From: RGIG9379 sp031553005
GTDB taxonomy: Bacteria; Bacteroidota; Bacteroidia; Bacteroidales; Paludibacteraceae
Assembly (NCBI GenBank): GCA_031553005.1
Contig: JAVBMA010000007.1
Location: 28,174 to 92,173 of the forward strand
DNA length: 64,000 bases
Reading direction: 5' to 3'
Below the pieces are notes generated by a model. It did no database searches, was not told the origin of the DNA, and worked only from the letters and a program-made list of their open reading frames with translations. Position numbers and translations under genes: made by a program. Positions 62,171 to 64,000 of this stretch are shown piece by piece. Positions within the stretch are counted from its first letter, which is position 1. Each line of letters opens with the position of its first letter.

Positions 62171-63193
62171 TTAATTTAGCCTTGTATTTTTTGCTTCTAT
62201 TGCCTGATTAACGGTTATTGCTACCAATTTTACAATATCTTCTACCGAACAACCGCGGGAAAGGTCATTAACCGGAGCTGCCAATCCTTGCAGCAACGGG
62301 CCGATAGCTTCGGCTCCGGCAAGGCGTTGTACCAGTTTGTAAGCAATATTTCCTGTTTCAAGCGAAGGGAATATCAGGACGTTGGCTGTTCCGGCAACCT
62401 CGCTCTCAGGCGCTTTGCTTTTGGCAACCGAAGGAACAATGGCAGCATCTGCCTGTAGCTCTCCGTCGATTTTTAGGTTTGGATTTATCTTATGGGCTAT
62501 TTCAGTCGCCTTAATTACCTTATCGACCATTTCGTGGTGTGCGCTTCCTTTTGTAGAAAAGCTCAGTATGGCAACTCTCGGTTCCGGAAATCCGTAAATA
62601 TATTTTGCCGTTTCACCGCTGCATACCGCAATTTGTCCAAGCTCTTCGGCACTCGGATTCGGAGTTGCCGCACAATCGGCAAAAAGCAACATACCGTTAT
62701 GTCCGTATGTCTTGTCTTTCAGAATCATCAGGAATGCACCTGAAACAACATTGACGCCCGGCTTTGTCTTTATGATTTGGAATGCGGGGCGAAGTACGTT
62801 TCCGGTATAATTGTTCGCTCCCGAAACCTCCCCGTCTGCATCTCCGTTTTTGATCAATAAGCATCCCAGATATAACGGATCTTTCACCAATTGGGCAGCT
62901 TTTTCGGGAGTCATTCCCTTTTTCTGTCTCAATTGAAATAATAAATCAGCATATTTATTGCTTTCCGGATTATTTTCAGGATCTATAATTGTAGCTCTGC
63001 TTATATTTTTCAAACCGTAATCGGCTGCTAACTTTGCTATCTCCTCTTTATTTCCCAGTAAAATGATATCCGCAATTCCCTTCTCTATAATGATATCGGC
63101 TGCTTTGATAGTCCGTTCTTCAGTTCCTTCAGGGAGAACAATACGTTGCGGGTTTGATTTCGCACGTGCAATAATACCTTCTATTAAATCCAT
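62171..63193 (-). CDS. pta: Phosphate acetyltransferase (short form)
   Basis: Pta turns acetyl-CoA and phosphate into acetyl phosphate, which AckA uses. The 340-residue protein is the short, single-domain type (PTA_PTB domain), without the N-terminal DRTGG/AAA domains of the 700-residue E. coli enzyme. Landmarks are RIVLPEGTEERTIKAADI, LIKNGDADGEVSGANNYTGN, PAFQIIKTKPGVNVVSGAFL and GELQADAAIVPSVA, NVLIFPSLETGNIAYKLVQR. It leads the pta-ackA operon, with a -7 box at 63223-63230. Confidence 0.97.
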   Translation of the reverse strand: MDLIEGIIARAKSNPQRIVLPEGTEERTIKAADIIIEKGIADIILLGNKEEIAKLAADYGLKNISRATIIDPENNPESNKYADLLFQLRQKKGMTPEKAAQLVKDPLYLGCLLIKNGDADGEVSGANNYTGNVLRPAFQIIKTKPGVNVVSGAFLMILKDKTYGHNGMLLFADCAATPNPSAEELGQIAVCSGETAKYIYGFPEPRVAILSFSTKGSAHHEMVDKVIKATEIAHKINPNLKIDGELQADAAIVPSVAKSKAPESEVAGTANVLIFPSLETGNIAYKLVQRLAGAEAIGPLLQGLAAPVNDLSRGCSVEDIVKLVAITVNQAIEAKNTRLN

Positions 63194-64000
63194 TGATATG
63201 CTTATTTCTCTTATTTTTTCTGCAAATATATAAAAAAACTCTTGTTTTGTAATCTCTACTTTGCAATTTTATCCGAATAATAACAAATAGAGTTTGCAAT
63301 TTGACAAAAAAAGAATCTTGTTATTTCATTTTTGTTTCTTAAAACTCTTTCTTACAAATAAAATAAGTGCCAAAAGGATAAGAAGAGGTTGAAATTGCTA
63401 TTTTGCTATTTATCTTGGAAACTGTTGGCGCATTACATTTATTCGTGCAGGATTGTTTATGTTTTGACTCATACGGAGTTCCTTGAAAAATTTATTAATG
63501 CGGGTAACCCGGAAAGGATGGGTTGTATTGTGCCACAACTTTAATAAAGATACGCTTATCCGCAAAAATATCCATAAATAGGGAAATTCTGTAAATGCGG
63601 AAAAATATATTTTTTGTTTTTGATAGTAATATCTAGAGGGATTCCTCACTCCACTTTGTTGCGTTCGGAATGACTGGTATCTAAAGGTTGGGATATAGGA
63701 GGGGGAAGAGGCTGTCCCAAAAGTCCTTTAACCACAAAGGACACAAAGTTTTACACTAAGGGACACAAAGAATACGGGTTGATTATCAGGATATTGTGAA
63801 CTTTGTGAATTTTCTTTGTGTACTTTGTGGTAAAGAATATAGGCTTTTGAGACAGCCGCCGCTTCCCCCTTCTGCGTTTCTTTATATAACCACCAAGGTG
63901 TCATTCCGAACGTAGTGAGGAATCTTAGAATGTATAGTTGGAGGTACTTTTTACGGCAAAATTCTCCCGATTTTTCCATGATTTATGTACAAAATCGGGG
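63194..64000. repeat. Repeat-rich region at the right end of the window
   Basis: No gene is supported. After the pta promoter the region holds: an inverted relative of ACGGATAAGCGTAT near 63550; a dispersed-repeat copy on the minus strand (63638-63674); a nested element 63701-63877 with ends GGCTGTCCCAAAAG and CTTTTGAGACAGCC around a CACAAAG hairpin (63729-63832); a plus-strand dispersed-repeat copy (63900-63927); and a hairpin CCCGATTTT...AAAATCGGG (63967-63999) like that at 48349-48386. The element may continue past the window. Confidence 0.7.
63223..63230 (-). promoter_or_regulatory. -7 box before pta
   Basis: Minus-strand TATATTTG, an exact TAnnTTTG match, about 30 nt before the pta ATG at 63193. 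A proper -33 TTTG is not seen. Confidence 0.5.

Noticed and set aside
63701..63877. Complete insertion sequence at the right end
   Set aside because: The ends look IS-like, but only about 180 bp lie between them and no transposase frame exists.

Overview
The window is a contiguous piece of an AT-rich chromosome from the phylum Bacteroidota, most likely the order Bacteroidales. The evidence is an 11-subunit-type nuo operon with fused nuoCD and no nuoEFG, Bacteroides-type promoters (TTTG about 19-20 nt before TAnnTTTG), few Shine-Dalgarno sites, a TonB-receptor/DUF4249 pair, a tmRNA tag GENNYALAA, and many short lipoproteins. The family cannot be fixed from sequence alone; a Dysgonomonas or Proteiniphilum-like relative is a guess. 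No rRNA, CRISPR array, prophage or complete insertion sequence was found.

Layout. 0.1-11.2 kb: nuoA-B-CD-H-I-J-K-L-M-N, with an ORF6N-domain gene placed between nuoM and nuoN. 11.4-17.6 kb: a small membrane protein, an EEP-family hydrolase, a ZapB-like/ZapA pair, RNase Y broken by one in-frame stop, tmRNA, a lipoprotein and a YtxH-like protein. 17.9-26.3 kb: TonB receptor with DUF4249 lipoprotein, a GlsB-type protein, a flippase, ybeY, an arginase-fold protein, DUF2141 and Rieske-like secreted proteins. 26.5-34.2 kb (minus): purH, mreB, mreC, mreD, mrdA and rodA, the cell-elongation cluster. 34.3-45.7 kb: aroB, aroA, two glycosyltransferases, tRNA(CAT), a HAD phosphatase, ribF, a glycerate-kinase-like enzyme, a SulP transporter and a thioredoxin-fold protein. 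46.0-54.7 kb (minus): a cellobiose/beta-glucan locus (cellobiose phosphorylase, GH5 lipoprotein, two GPH-type transporters, a small HTH protein). 55.2-63.2 kb: OmpA protein, D-2-hydroxyacid dehydrogenase, O-antigen ligase-like protein, polysaccharide deacetylase, then ackA and pta.

How the genes work together. The GH5 enzyme would cut beta-glucan outside the cell, the GPH carriers would import cellobiose, and the phosphorylase would split it to glucose-1-phosphate and glucose. Pta and AckA make ATP and acetate at the end of fermentation, while the Nuo complex, lacking its NADH module, probably takes electrons from another donor such as ferredoxin.

The most unusual content is intergenic. At least a dozen junctions carry inverted repeats whose arms are built from short repeated words (for example TTAGCAAA, TAGTGATT, GTGAAAGG, CACAAAG, CCCCCTCC). 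There are also a dispersed ATTCCGAA...GGAATC repeat, a 70-bp inverted repeat flanking the GH5 gene, a 42-bp tandem array, and an operator-like palindrome repeated before and inside the ORF6N gene.
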